This document shows, piece by piece, positions 16,113-24,460 of a stretch of 64,000 nucleotides of DNA. Numbering within the stretch: position 1 is the first letter of the stretch; every line of letters starts with the position of its first letter. The notes under the pieces were generated by a model. That model made no database searches, was not told where the DNA came from, and was given only the letters and a program-made list of their open reading frames with translations. The DNA comes from Kitasatospora griseola (GTDB lineage: Bacteria > Actinomycetota > Actinomycetes > Streptomycetales > Streptomycetaceae). The DNA lies in assembly GCF_014648555.1 (NCBI RefSeq), contig NZ_BMRI01000016.1, positions 35,754-99,753 on the forward strand. The letters are read 5' to 3'. The position numbers and the translations under genes were made by a program.

Positions 16113-17438
16113 GTGCCCCGTACCGAACCACCCCCGCCCCCGCCCGCCCCCGCACCGCACCGCTCACCCGCCGGCCCGACGCCCGCGCTGCGACTGGCCA
16201 ACCTCGCCGTGCACGGCATGTTCTTCACCCTGCTGGCCGTCCTGCTGATCCGGGCCGCCGCCGACGGCGAACTCGGCGTGGCCGGCTGGGTCTGCGCCGG
16301 GGCACTCGCCGTCGCCTACGCCGCCGGCGGCGTCCTGCGGCAGATCCGCGAATCGCGCGCGCTGGGCACCGCGTGGCTGCTCGCCGTCGCCCTGCTGTGG
16401 ATCGAACTCACCCTGCACCACCCCGAGTTCAGCTACCTCGCGTTCCCGCTGTACTTCGTCTGCCTGCACGTGCTGCCGGTGCGCTGGGCGTTGCCCGCGG
16501 TGGCCGGCCTGACCGCCGCCGTGATCGCCGCGCAGGCCACCACCCCCGGCGGGCTCACCACCGCCAAGGTGATCGGCCCGCTGGCCGGCGCCGCCGTCGC
16601 GCTGCTCACCGCCTACGGCTACGCCGCCCTCTACCGGGAGAGCCGGGCCCGCCAGCAGCTCATCGACGACCTGGTCCGCACCCGCGGCGAACTCGCCGCC
16701 AGCCAGCGCGAAGCCGGCCGCCTCGCCGAACGCCAGCGGCTGGCCCGGGAGATCCACGACACCCTCGCCCAGGGCCTGTCCGGCATCGTGCTGCTGGCCC
16801 GCGAAGCCGCCGCCGCCCTGCCCGACACCCCCTCGCCGGCCCTTCCGCTGCTGCGCGAGATCGAACAGAACGCCTCCGCGAACCTCGCCGAGGCCCGCCG
16901 CTTCGTCCACGCGCTCACCCCGCCCGCGCTCGACGACACCACCCTCGCCGACGCGCTGCGCCGCCTCGCCGACGGCGCCGACGCCGCGTTCCACCTCGAC
17001 GGCGAGCCCTACCCCCTGCCCGTGGAGGCCGAGGTCGCCCTGCTGCGCCTCACCCAGGAAGCCCTCGCCAACGCCGTCCGGCACGCCGCGGCCCAGCACA
17101 TCGCCGTCACCCTCGGCTACCTCGACGACACCGTCACCCTGGACGTCTACGACGACGGCACCGGCTTCGACCCCGCCACCGCACCCGCCCCCGGCTCCTT
17201 CGGCCTGCACGGCATGCACGAGCGCATCGCCGCCCTCGGCGGCACCCTCACCGTCGAGTCCACCCCCGGCGAGGGCACCGCCGTCGCCGCGACCCTGCCG
17301 CTGCGCGCGATCGACCCGCTGCCGATGGCCGCCGACGGCCCCGCGCCCGGCGCCCGCCCGAAGACGCCGCCCGGCGGCCGGCCGAGCACGCCGCCCGGCG
17401 GTGCGCTGCGCCTGCGGCTCGCGGGGGTGCGGCGGTGA
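16113..17438 (+). CDS. Sensor histidine kinase, NarL/DesK (HisKA_3) type
   Basis: 441 aa from GTG 16113. A Pro-rich N-terminus is followed by about five membrane helices (residues 26-172), a coiled region, the H-box REIHDTLAQGLSG with His215, an N-box LTQEALANAVRHAA and the glycine box of HATPase_c. A Pro/Gly repeat tail (TPPGG twice) ends the protein. It overlaps the response regulator gene by four bases. Lack of a large external domain suggests it senses within the membrane, as do kinases paired with ABC exporters. Confidence 0.9.
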   Translation: MPRTEPPPPPPAPAPHRSPAGPTPALRLANLAVHGMFFTLLAVLLIRAAADGELGVAGWVCAGALAVAYAAGGVLRQIRESRALGTAWLLAVALLWIELTLHHPEFSYLAFPLYFVCLHVLPVRWALPAVAGLTAAVIAAQATTPGGLTTAKVIGPLAGAAVALLTAYGYAALYRESRARQQLIDDLVRTRGELAASQREAGRLAERQRLAREIHDTLAQGLSGIVLLAREAAAALPDTPSPALPLLREIEQNASANLAEARRFVHALTPPALDDTTLADALRRLADGADAAFHLDGEPYPLPVEAEVALLRLTQEALANAVRHAAAQHIAVTLGYLDDTVTLDVYDDGTGFDPATAPAPGSFGLHGMHERIAALGGTLTVESTPGEGTAVAATLPLRAIDPLPMAADGPAPGARPKTPPGGRPSTPPGGALRLRLAGVRR

Positions 17439-18079
17439 TCCGGGTGCTGGTGGTGGACGACCACCCCGTGGTGCGGCGCGGCCTTCGCGCGATGGTCGAC
17501 GACCTGCCCGACGTCACCGCCGTCGGCGAGGCCGCGGACGGGGCCGCCGCGCTCGACCTGCTCGCCGCGCTCCCGGCCGGGCAGCGCCCGCACGTCGTCC
17601 TGATGGACCTGCAGATGGGCGCCGGCATGCACGGCGTCGAAGCGACCCGCCGGATCACCGCGCTGCCCGACCCGCCCGCCGTACTGGTCCTCACCACCTA
17701 CTCCACCGACGCCGACATCCTCGCCGCGGTCGAGGCCGGCGCCACCGGCTATCTGCTCAAGGACGCCCCGCCCGAGGACCTCGCTGCCGCGATCCACGCC
17801 ACCGCCCGCGGCGAGACCGTCCTCGCCCCGCCGGTCGCCGCCCGCCTGCTCGGCCGCGTCCGGGCCGGGCGCCCCACGCTCTCCCCGCGCGAGGCCGAGA
17901 TCCTCCAGCTCCTCGCCGAGGGGCTGCCCAACCGGCAGATCTCCAAGCGCCTGTTCATCAGCGAAGCCACCGTCAAGACGCACCTGGTGCACATCTACGA
18001 CAAGCTCGGCGTCGACTCCCGCACCTCGGCCGTCGCGGCGGGCCTGGCGGCGGGCCTGATCCGCGCCGTCGACCGCTGA
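17435..18079 (+). CDS. LuxR/NarL-family response regulator
   Basis: 214 aa from GTG 17435. The receiver has the acidic pair DD (residues 8-9), phospho-acceptor Asp58 in VLMDLQMG and a conserved Lys in YLLKDA. The C-terminal LuxR HTH reads LSPREAEILQLLAEGLPNRQ onward. It forms a coupled pair with the kinase gene upstream; the likely target is the divergent ABC exporter operon. Confidence 0.92.
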   Translation: MIRVLVVDDHPVVRRGLRAMVDDLPDVTAVGEAADGAAALDLLAALPAGQRPHVVLMDLQMGAGMHGVEATRRITALPDPPAVLVLTTYSTDADILAAVEAGATGYLLKDAPPEDLAAAIHATARGETVLAPPVAARLLGRVRAGRPTLSPREAEILQLLAEGLPNRQISKRLFISEATVKTHLVHIYDKLGVDSRTSAVAAGLAAGLIRAVDR

Positions 18080-18099
18080 CCGACCGCCGCAGAAACCCG

Positions 18100-18135
18100 G
18101 ACCGGGTACAGTTTCGGACCCGGTCTGAGTATGAT
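18100..18135 (+). promoter_or_regulatory. TetR operator and probable leaderless promoter
   Basis: GACCGGGT (18100-18107) and ACCCGGTC (18118-18125) form a perfect 8-bp inverted repeat with a 10-base spacer. TATGAT at 18130-18135 is a good -10, placing the transcript start at about 18142, the ATG itself. So the TetR gene is probably autoregulated and read from a leaderless mRNA. Confidence 0.6.
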
Positions 18136-18141
18136 GATCCG

Positions 18142-18750
18142 ATGGTCGGACTGCGTGAACTCAAGAAGGAGCGGACCGGACGCCGGATCGCCGAGCAGGC
18201 CCTGCGCCTGTTTGCCGAACGCGGCTTCGAGGACGTGACGATGGGCGAGGTCGCCCGGGCCTCCGAAGTGGCCCGGGCGACCCTGTTCGCCTACTACCCC
18301 ACCAAGGAGTCGCTGGTCCTGGCCGGCGTGGCCGGCGACGACCTGGCCGCGACGGTCGCCGACCGCCCCGACGGACAGTCGGCCCTCGCCGCCCTGCGCG
18401 CCCACCACCGCACCCTGGCGGCCGGCCCGGTCGCCGCCGCCGACCTGCCCGCACTGCTCACCCGGGTACGGGTGATCCAGGCCAGCCCCGCGCTGCGGGC
18501 CGCCGCCGACAGCCTCCGGTACCGCCAGCGGCAGGCCCTCGCCGACGTCCTGTCCGCCGAACACGGCGAGACCGCCGGCACGCTGATGGCCGCCCAGATC
18601 GCCGCCTCGCTGGCCGCCCTGCAGGAACGCCACTTCGCCCGCCTGGTCGCCGGCACCCCCGCCGAGCAGGCCGACCGGATGCTCGCCGAAGACCTCGAAC
18701 TCGCCTTCGACCTGCTGGAACACGGCCACAGCGGAACGAGGGAGCAGTGA
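18142..18750 (+). CDS. TetR-family transcriptional regulator
   Basis: 202 aa. The N-terminal HTH spans residues 9-55 (RRIAEQALRLFAERGFEDVT; FAYYPTKESLVL). The C-terminal domain is a helical ligand-binding region of ordinary length. It overlaps the next gene by four bases, so regulator and the TIM-barrel protein are co-expressed. The start ATG 18142 was chosen because no ribosome site is visible and a -10 sits seven bases upstream. Confidence 0.88.
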   Translation: MVGLRELKKERTGRRIAEQALRLFAERGFEDVTMGEVARASEVARATLFAYYPTKESLVLAGVAGDDLAATVADRPDGQSALAALRAHHRTLAAGPVAAADLPALLTRVRVIQASPALRAAADSLRYRQRQALADVLSAEHGETAGTLMAAQIAASLAALQERHFARLVAGTPAEQADRMLAEDLELAFDLLEHGHSGTREQ

Positions 18751-19691
18751 CGGTGCGCACCCTGGGCATCACCTACGACACCGGGACCTTCACCGGCGAA
18801 CGCCGCACCCGCCGCCGCTTCGACCCCGCCCGGGTCCGCCACGACCTGACGGTCGTCGCCCGCGAACTGCGCTGCGACGCCATCCGGATCACCGGCGGCG
18901 ACCCCGAACGGCTCGACCTGGCCGCCCGGTTCGCCGCCGACGCCGGACTCGACGTCTGGTACTCGCCGTTCCCCGCCGACCTGCCGCCCGCGCAACTGCT
19001 GCCGCTGTTCGCGGACTGCGCCCGCCGCGCCGAGACGCTGCGCCGCTCCGGCGCCCGGGTGGTGTTCGTCGCGGGCTGCGAACTCAGCGTGTTCGCCGAA
19101 GGGTTCCTGCCCGGAGCCACCCACCTCGACCGGCTGCACGCCATGACCACCGCCGACCTGGACTGGTGGCTGGCGCTCGGCCCCCTCCCCGAGCGGCTGA
19201 ACGCCTTCCTCGCCGAGGCCGCGACGACGGTCCGCCAGGAGTTCGCCGGCCCCGTCGGCTACGCGTCCGGACCGTGGGAGCCCGTCGACTGGACCCCGTT
19301 CGACCTGGTCGGCGTCGACGCGTACCGGTCCGCGCAGAACGCCGACGAGTACCGCGAGCACCTGCGGGCCGCCCGCGCCCACGGCAAGCCGGTCGCCGTC
19401 ACCGAGTTCGGCACCTGCGCCTACCGCGGCGCCGCCGACCTCGGCGGCATGGCCTGGCAGGTGCCGCCCGGCGCCGTCCCCGACGAGGGCGAACAGGCCC
19501 GGCACCTCGACGACCTGCTCGACGTCTTCGCCCAGGAGGGCGTCGACAGCGCCTTCTGGTTCACCTTCGCCGCCTACGACAAGCCCGGCCCCCGCGACCT
19601 CGGCTCGTACGGCGTGGTCCGGACGCTGGACGACGAACGGTGGGAGCCCAAGCGGGTGTTCGACACGATGGCCGCCCGGTACCGGCGCTGA
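18747..19691 (+). CDS. TIM-barrel, glycoside-hydrolase-like protein of unknown substrate
   Basis: 314 aa from GTG 18747, coupled to the TetR gene. Barrel-like segments recur: DAIRITGGDPERL, VVFVAGCELSVF with an acidic residue at a strand end, LVGVDAYRS, and VAVTEFGTCAYRG near residue 220, where the Glu resembles a clan GH-A nucleophile. There is no signal peptide, so it acts in the cytosol. The family is not one I can name with confidence; TetR control suggests induction by a small molecule. Confidence 0.6.
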   Translation: MTVRTLGITYDTGTFTGERRTRRRFDPARVRHDLTVVARELRCDAIRITGGDPERLDLAARFAADAGLDVWYSPFPADLPPAQLLPLFADCARRAETLRRSGARVVFVAGCELSVFAEGFLPGATHLDRLHAMTTADLDWWLALGPLPERLNAFLAEAATTVRQEFAGPVGYASGPWEPVDWTPFDLVGVDAYRSAQNADEYREHLRAARAHGKPVAVTEFGTCAYRGAADLGGMAWQVPPGAVPDEGEQARHLDDLLDVFAQEGVDSAFWFTFAAYDKPGPRDLGSYGVVRTLDDERWEPKRVFDTMAARYRR

Positions 19692-19755
19692 CGGTGACCC
19701 GCTTGCGGTGGCCCACCTAGAGGCGGCTCACATGCGGCGGCCCACTTGAGGAGGC

Positions 19756-20601
19756 TCACTTGAACGCGGCGACGTACCGCCGCGCCCAGTCGGCGAAGGT
19801 GCGCGGGGCGCGGCCCAGGACGCGCTCCACGTCCGGGCTGATCCGCCGCTCCGCCGGAGTGGGAGCGCCGAGGATGCTCAGCGTAGTCTCCACCACGGGC
19901 TCCGGCATGAAGTCGAGCAGCTGCGCCCGCGCCTCCTCGGCCGTCTGCTCGACGAACCGCACCGGCTCGCCGAGCGCGTCGGCGAGCGCCTCGGCCCGTT
20001 GGCGGGGCGTGGTGGCGACCGGACCCGTCAGCTCGTAGATCCGCCCGTCGTGGCCGTCCGCGCGCAGGGCGACGGCCGCCACCTCGGCGATGTCGTCCGG
20101 GTCGACGGACGGCAGGGCGACGTCCGCGAACGGCGCGGCGACCGTCCGGTGGGCACGGACCGGCTCGGCCCACGCGTACGCGTTGGAGTGGAACCCGCCG
20201 GGCCGCAGGATCGTCCACGCCAGCCCCGACTGCCGCACGGCCTCCTCGAACGCCAGCGCCGTCGCCCCGTGCGACGGCGACTCGGGCCGGGTCGCCACGC
20301 CCTGCGAGGACAGCAGGACGACGCGGCCGATGCCGGCCGCCCGCGCGACGTCCAGAATCCCGTGCGGGCTCAGCAGGTGGGCGCTCGGCCCGCCGTTCTG
20401 CAGGAACAGCGCGTCCGCCCCGTCGAACACGGCCCGCAGGCCCGCCGGATCGGCCAGGTCCGCCCGCCGGTGCGCGACGTGCTCCGGGACGTCCGCCGCC
20501 GAGACGTTCCGCGACGTCGCGGTCGTCGGCATGCCGGCCGCCGCGAGCGCCCGCACCAGCGATCCGCCCACGTTACCCGTCGCTCCCGTGACTACGATCA
20601 T
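19756..20601 (-). CDS. NmrA/YtfG-like NAD(P)-binding protein
   Basis: 281 aa. The N-terminal VVTGATGNVGGSLVRALAAAG is a Rossmann NAD(P)-binding loop of the NmrA/atypical short-chain dehydrogenase group; FLQNGGPS and LSSQGVATR follow as the usual strands. Such proteins act as quinone or azo reductases or redox sensors. It is divergent from an HxlR regulator gene and shares a palindrome-bearing intergenic region with it. Confidence 0.82.
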   Translation of the reverse strand: MIVVTGATGNVGGSLVRALAAAGMPTTATSRNVSAADVPEHVAHRRADLADPAGLRAVFDGADALFLQNGGPSAHLLSPHGILDVARAAGIGRVVLLSSQGVATRPESPSHGATALAFEEAVRQSGLAWTILRPGGFHSNAYAWAEPVRAHRTVAAPFADVALPSVDPDDIAEVAAVALRADGHDGRIYELTGPVATTPRQRAEALADALGEPVRFVEQTAEEARAQLLDFMPEPVVETTLSILGAPTPAERRISPDVERVLGRAPRTFADWARRYVAAFK

Positions 20602-20688
20602 GGCAATTCCTCTGTTCCGTACGGTGATTGACGCCCAGTCGGAGCGGCGCTCCCGGGCAGTGCGAGGACGCTAACAAGGCCGATACAG

Positions 20689-20698
20689 TAGGTACCTA
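20689..20698. promoter_or_regulatory. TAGGTACCTA palindrome in the divergent NmrA/HxlR promoter region
   Basis: A perfect 10-bp palindrome with a GTAC centre, within an AT-richer stretch upstream of both genes. HxlR regulators generally bind short palindromes in the divergent target promoter, so this is the best operator candidate. Confidence 0.45.
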
Positions 20699-20720
20699 GA
20701 GGAAAGCGACTACCCGTGGA

Positions 20721-21116
20721 GTGCGTGTGGCCACCGAGACCGACCGAGCATCGGCCGCCGCCACCGACCCCGAACTCGCCTGCCCCACCAGCGCGGTGGT
20801 GGACATCGTCTTCAGCCGCTGGACCACGCCGATCCTGTGGACCCTGCACACCCACGGCCGTCAGCGCTTCGTCGAACTGGAACGCCGGATCGGCGCCATC
20901 ACCGCGAAAGTCCTGACGCAGCGCCTGCGTCAACTCGAACGCGACGGCATGGTCGTCCGCACCTACCACCCGGAAGTCCCCCCGCGCGTCGAGTACGAGA
21001 TCACCGACCTCGGCCGCAGCCTCGCCCCGCTCTTCGCCCACCTCTCCCAGTGGGCCGCCGCCAACCTCGACCAGGTCGAACTGGCCCGGCACGCCTATGA
21101 CGGGCAGGCGCCCTGA
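20721..21116 (+). CDS. HxlR-family transcriptional regulator
   Basis: 131 aa; GTG 20721 or GTG 20727 may be the start. The HxlR core is clear: CPTSAVVDIVFSRWTTPILW, RFVELERRIGAITAKVLTQR and the wing YHPEVPPRVEYEITDLG. The conserved N-terminal Cys, which senses redox or electrophiles in this family, is present. Divergence from an oxidoreductase gene fits a quinone or aldehyde stress response. Confidence 0.88.
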   Translation: MRVATETDRASAAATDPELACPTSAVVDIVFSRWTTPILWTLHTHGRQRFVELERRIGAITAKVLTQRLRQLERDGMVVRTYHPEVPPRVEYEITDLGRSLAPLFAHLSQWAAANLDQVELARHAYDGQAP

Positions 21117-21210
21117 GGTCGCAGTGATTCGGTGGTCAGCGCCGCCGCGTGTGTGTATCGTCGCAGTGCGCGACCGGACGGCTGTCGCGAAACAGCAGCT
21201 GGGGGCGGCA

Positions 21211-22482
21211 ATGGCTGTGCAACCACCACCGGGACTCGATCCTGTCATCAGCCTGCTCGGCGTCCGCTTCCCGAGCATCGACGAGGACGAACTCAGGCTT
21301 CTGGCCGACCAGTTGGAGAAGTTCGCCGAGGGTCTGGACGGCGCCCAGACGGCGGCGGACGCGGAGCTGGCCCAGCTGTACGAGGTCTACCGGGGCTGGT
21401 CCGCGGGCAAGCTCGCCGAGCTGTGGAGCACCGTCACCGGGTACTCCGGGCTGATCACCGAGACCTGCCGCACGGTGGCCAGGGTGCTGCGGGCGGCGGC
21501 CGTCGTGGTCGAGGTGGCCAAGACCCAGCTCATCACGCAACTGCTCGCCGTCCAGGCCCAGTTGGCGAAAGTCTCGGCCCGCGGCTCGTGGCGTGCGGCG
21601 GCGGTGCTGCGGCTGGGCCGCAAGATCGTCAACCAGTTGCTGGCGGCGGCGGCCGACCGGCTCGCCCGGACCGTCGCCCGGCCGATCGACGACATGGTCG
21701 ACAAGGTCGCGCAGAAGATTCCCCCCGCCCCGGTGGACGGCTCCGACCGCTTCGACGGTCAGAGCTTCGGCATCGACCTCGGCCGGCTCGAATCGTGCGC
21801 GGCCGGCCTGCGGCGCGGCGCGGACGACATCGAGTCGAAGGGCCTCGACCTCCGGCGGACCGTGCAGGGCCTTACTGCCGGCGAGCCCCGCGACCCCTTC
21901 GGTGAGTTGGCGATCGAGGCCACCGAGAAGATCCTGCGGGCGATCACCGACGACGCCCTCGGACGGATCCTCACCTCGTTCCGCGACACCGCCGCCGGGA
22001 TGGACAGGCTCGCGGACAGCCTGACCGAGGACGAGGACAGCAACCGCATGTCGTTGAACAGCCTCTCCATCACCGTCACCGACCGGCTCCGCCTGTCCCC
22101 CTTCTCCGATCACGGCCTCTCGCGGGGCGGTTCATCGGCGGCCGGGCTCGCCGCCGCGGTGCCCCGGTACAGCCCGGTCGGCTTCCGCCGAAGGCCCGGC
22201 GCCGACAGGCCTGCCCTGACCTGGGACTCGCCGTACGACAAGGACACCGCCCCCCGCGCCGCCCGCCCGCCCGAGCTCGTCCGGGACCACGTGCGGCGGC
22301 TCCTGGACACCGACCTCACGGCGCTCGGCGCACTCGACGAGGCCTCGCTGGAGGAGATCGCGGACACCGTGGACCGGGGTCTCACCGAACTGCTGGAACG
22401 ACTCGACCGCCTGCCCGTCCCGACGAACGGGACCCTGGGCGACGATCCGACGGAAAGGCCCACCGGGGAACATCGTGGCTGA
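21211..22482 (+). CDS. WXG100-like N-terminal domain protein, unknown function
   Basis: 423 aa from ATG 21211 after GGGGGCGG. The first 100 residues are helical with a W-G pair in YEVYRGWSAGKLAEL and a second half rich in VARVLRAAAVVVEVAKTQL, similar to the WXG100-like head of CpnT-type and other polymorphic secreted proteins. The C-terminal 200 residues are disordered and hydrophilic with no toxin domain I recognise. It overlaps the coiled-coil membrane gene by 8 bases. ESX-type export is an inference; no ESX genes are in the window. Confidence 0.55.
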   Translation: MAVQPPPGLDPVISLLGVRFPSIDEDELRLLADQLEKFAEGLDGAQTAADAELAQLYEVYRGWSAGKLAELWSTVTGYSGLITETCRTVARVLRAAAVVVEVAKTQLITQLLAVQAQLAKVSARGSWRAAAVLRLGRKIVNQLLAAAADRLARTVARPIDDMVDKVAQKIPPAPVDGSDRFDGQSFGIDLGRLESCAAGLRRGADDIESKGLDLRRTVQGLTAGEPRDPFGELAIEATEKILRAITDDALGRILTSFRDTAAGMDRLADSLTEDEDSNRMSLNSLSITVTDRLRLSPFSDHGLSRGGSSAAGLAAAVPRYSPVGFRRRPGADRPALTWDSPYDKDTAPRAARPPELVRDHVRRLLDTDLTALGALDEASLEEIADTVDRGLTELLERLDRLPVPTNGTLGDDPTERPTGEHRG

Positions 22483-23161
22483 GGACGAGCAGTACGAGGC
22501 GGACTCCGAACCGGGCGGGCCGTACGAGGAGGGCTTCGAGTCGGACGACCTCTGGCAGAGCCGGGCGTTCGAGCAGGCGAGCAAGATGGCCGCGAAGTGG
22601 GGCGACGTCCCCGCGCCGACCGTCGTCGCCATGCTGGCCACCCTGAACCAGGAGGCCGAGCGCAAACAGCAGTTGCGCCTCAAGCTGGCGGAGTTCCAGC
22701 ACGAGCTGGAGATGGCCAGGCTCAAGGACGGCGAGCGGCTCCACGAGTTGGAGATGGCCAAGCTGAAGGACGGCGAGCGGCTCCACGAACGGGAGATGGC
22801 CAAGCTCAAGGACGCCGACCGGCGGCACAGGCTGGACATGGCCAGACTGAAGGACGGCGAACGGCTCCACGAGCGCGAGATGGCCAAGCTCAACGACGCC
22901 GACCGGCAGCACCTGGTGGGCGTGGCCGCCGGCGTGCTGGTGAGCCTGAGCTGCATCGGCGGCGCGATCTGGTTCGGCGCGGTCGGCCACTACTGGCCGA
23001 TGGGCATCCTGGTCGGTCCGGTGCTGATCGTGCTGACCAAGATGTTCGTCCTGCGCAGGAGCGACACCGGCGACGTGGGCGCGATCGCCAACACCTTCGG
23101 CAGGCGGCTGGGCCTGAGCCCCGCCCCCCGCGCCGACGCCGAAGGCACCGACGTCGGCTGA
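22475..23161 (+). CDS. Membrane protein with five tandem 14-residue coiled-coil repeats
   Basis: 228 aa from GTG 22475. After an acidic N-terminus, residues 77-146 are five 14-residue units of the type ELEMAKLKDGERLH, exactly two heptads each, which form a continuous charged helix. Two hydrophobic helices follow (about 148-168 and 172-192) and a short cytosolic tail. The layout suggests a membrane-anchored rod. It is co-translated with the WXG100-like gene, so the two probably act together. No known family was recognised. Confidence 0.65.
   Translation: MAEDEQYEADSEPGGPYEEGFESDDLWQSRAFEQASKMAAKWGDVPAPTVVAMLATLNQEAERKQQLRLKLAEFQHELEMARLKDGERLHELEMAKLKDGERLHEREMAKLKDADRRHRLDMARLKDGERLHEREMAKLNDADRQHLVGVAAGVLVSLSCIGGAIWFGAVGHYWPMGILVGPVLIVLTKMFVLRRSDTGDVGAIANTFGRRLGLSPAPRADAEGTDVG
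22703..22912 (+). repeat. Five tandem 42-bp coding repeats
   Basis: The units encode ELEMARLKDGERLH, ELEMAKLKDGERLH, EREMAKLKDADRRH, RLDMARLKDGERLH and EREMAKLNDADRQH. Units 1 and 2 are nearly identical, and units 3 and 5 resemble each other, which suggests growth by unequal exchange of one or two units. Confidence 0.9.
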
Positions 23162-23490
23162 GGCGCTCCACCGGCCGGTCCGGCCGGGCAGTTCGCTCAA
23201 CTCCGCCGAGGCGCTCGGGTATGTGCCCCGGGAGGGGATGAGGGACGACCGAGGGCCGGCAGCCCCCACCGGCCGGCGCCAGCGGGCGGCGGGTCGGCTG
23301 GGACAGCTACCCGGAGGACCCGGACTTCGTGGTGCTCGCCGACACCGAGGGGGACCGCCTCTGTGTGATCGACACCAGCCACGGCTGACCGAGGGCGGGG
23401 TGCGGGGTGCACGACCAGCGCCCCCGGTGGTCCGCTCCCTCCTGGAAAACCACTGGTCAGGGCGCCGGCGAGGCTGGCAGGCTGCCGGGT
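23162..23490 (+). pseudogene. 329-base gap holding a remnant of a glyoxalase/VOC-family gene
   Basis: From 23293 to the TGA at 23386-23388 the plus strand encodes GWDSYPEDPDFVVLADTEGD followed by RLCVIDTSHG, which matches the C-terminal end of small VOC (glyoxalase/dioxygenase-fold) proteins. No start codon, ribosome site or N-terminal half is present, so this is a 3' fragment left by deletion or exchange. The remaining bases before ATG 23491 show no gene. Confidence 0.55.
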
Positions 23491-23946
23491 ATGGACTCCT
23501 TGCGCGTGGTGGCGAACCGTCAGGCCGTCGGGTGGATCTGGCCCGAGCGGCTTCCGATGGCGGCGGCGGATCTGCTGGTGGACGGTCATGACTCCCCGGC
23601 ACTGCGGGAGTTGGCCGGGTGCAGTGGCCGCGAGCAGCGTGCCGAGCTGGATCGGCTCTGGCGGCGGGCGCTCGACGAGCTGGGGGAGGCGGAGCCCGAG
23701 CAGGAGGACGCGGAGCGGTGGGCGCTGCGCGATGTCGCGGCCCGGCTGGCCTTCGGTGAGATCCGGTCGATGGGCGAAGTGATGGCTGCCGTCGGCGGGT
23801 TGGAGTCTGCGGAGGGGGAGTTCGTCCGGGTCGTGGGGGAGGGGTGCTGCGACGGGTGCGTCGAGTACTGGACTCCCGAGCAGGTCCGGGCCTGGGAGGC
23901 GCAGGCGCGTGCCGCCGCGGCGGCGCTCGTGGCGGAGGGGCGGTGA
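23491..23946 (+). CDS. Hypothetical protein, first of a tandem paralogous pair (151 aa)
   Basis: ATG 23491. The protein shares with the next gene the pattern LPMAAADLLVDGHDSPALRE, a middle acidic helix, and a C-terminal Cys cluster GCCDGCVEYWTPEQ. No membrane helix or signal. The family is unknown to me. The Cys cluster could bind metal. The 151-aa length matches its neighbour. Confidence 0.65.
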   Translation: MDSLRVVANRQAVGWIWPERLPMAAADLLVDGHDSPALRELAGCSGREQRAELDRLWRRALDELGEAEPEQEDAERWALRDVAARLAFGEIRSMGEVMAAVGGLESAEGEFVRVVGEGCCDGCVEYWTPEQVRAWEAQARAAAAALVAEGR

Positions 23947-23961
23947 GTGGGAGTGCCGGAG

Positions 23962-24423
23962 ATGGAGCGGGTGCGGCTGGTGGCGCTGCGGTACCGCGCG
24001 GGTGAGCTGAGCACCGGTGAACTTCCGATGGCCGCCGCCGAGTTGGTGGCCGACGGGTTCGATTCCCCGGCGTTGTACGACCTGGCCGGGCGGGGGCGCC
24101 GGGAGTCGGCGTCCGAGTTGGAGCCGTTGTTGCGGGAGGTGCTGGACGACTTCGGTCTGGCGTACCCGGGGGCGGTGGACGGCAAGCGGTGGCTGATGCG
24201 CGAGCTCGCGGCCCGGGTGGTGGCGAGCGGCATGACGCCCGCGGAGCTGGCTGCGGCGGTGAGCGACTGGGACTCCGAGGGCCTGGACCAGGACGAGTCG
24301 GCGTTGCTCGGGCTGCTGGCCGTCCACTGCGACTGCTGCGCCGGGTACTTGACTGCCCGGCAGTTCCGCGGATGGGAGGCCGACGTGCGGGCCGCCGCTG
24401 CCGCGCTCTCCGGGGAAGGTTGA
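23962..24423 (+). CDS. Hypothetical protein, second of the tandem paralogous pair
   Basis: I favour ATG 23962 over GTG 23947 because GTGGGAG lies eight bases upstream and the alignment with the first paralogue begins there. It gives 153 aa. It shares LPMAAAELVADGFDSPALYD and the Cys cluster CDCCAGYLTARQF with the upstream gene. The pair arose by tandem duplication and has diverged to under half identity by eye. Confidence 0.62.
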   Translation: MERVRLVALRYRAGELSTGELPMAAAELVADGFDSPALYDLAGRGRRESASELEPLLREVLDDFGLAYPGAVDGKRWLMRELAARVVASGMTPAELAAAVSDWDSEGLDQDESALLGLLAVHCDCCAGYLTARQFRGWEADVRAAAAALSGEG

Positions 24424-24426
24424 GGG

Positions 24427-24454
24427 CGGCCCCTCCCCTGCGGGGGAGGGGCCG
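24427..24454. terminator. Bidirectional hairpin terminator
   Basis: A perfect 12-bp stem CGGCCCCTCCCC / GGGGAGGGGCCG (24427-24438, 24443-24454) with a 4-base loop fills the gap between the convergent genes at 24423 and 24461. Confidence 0.8.
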
Positions 24455-24460
24455 AACGGG

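Noticed and set aside
22703-22912. CRISPR array
   Set aside because: The repeats are contiguous 42-bp coding units without spacers; no cas genes are present.
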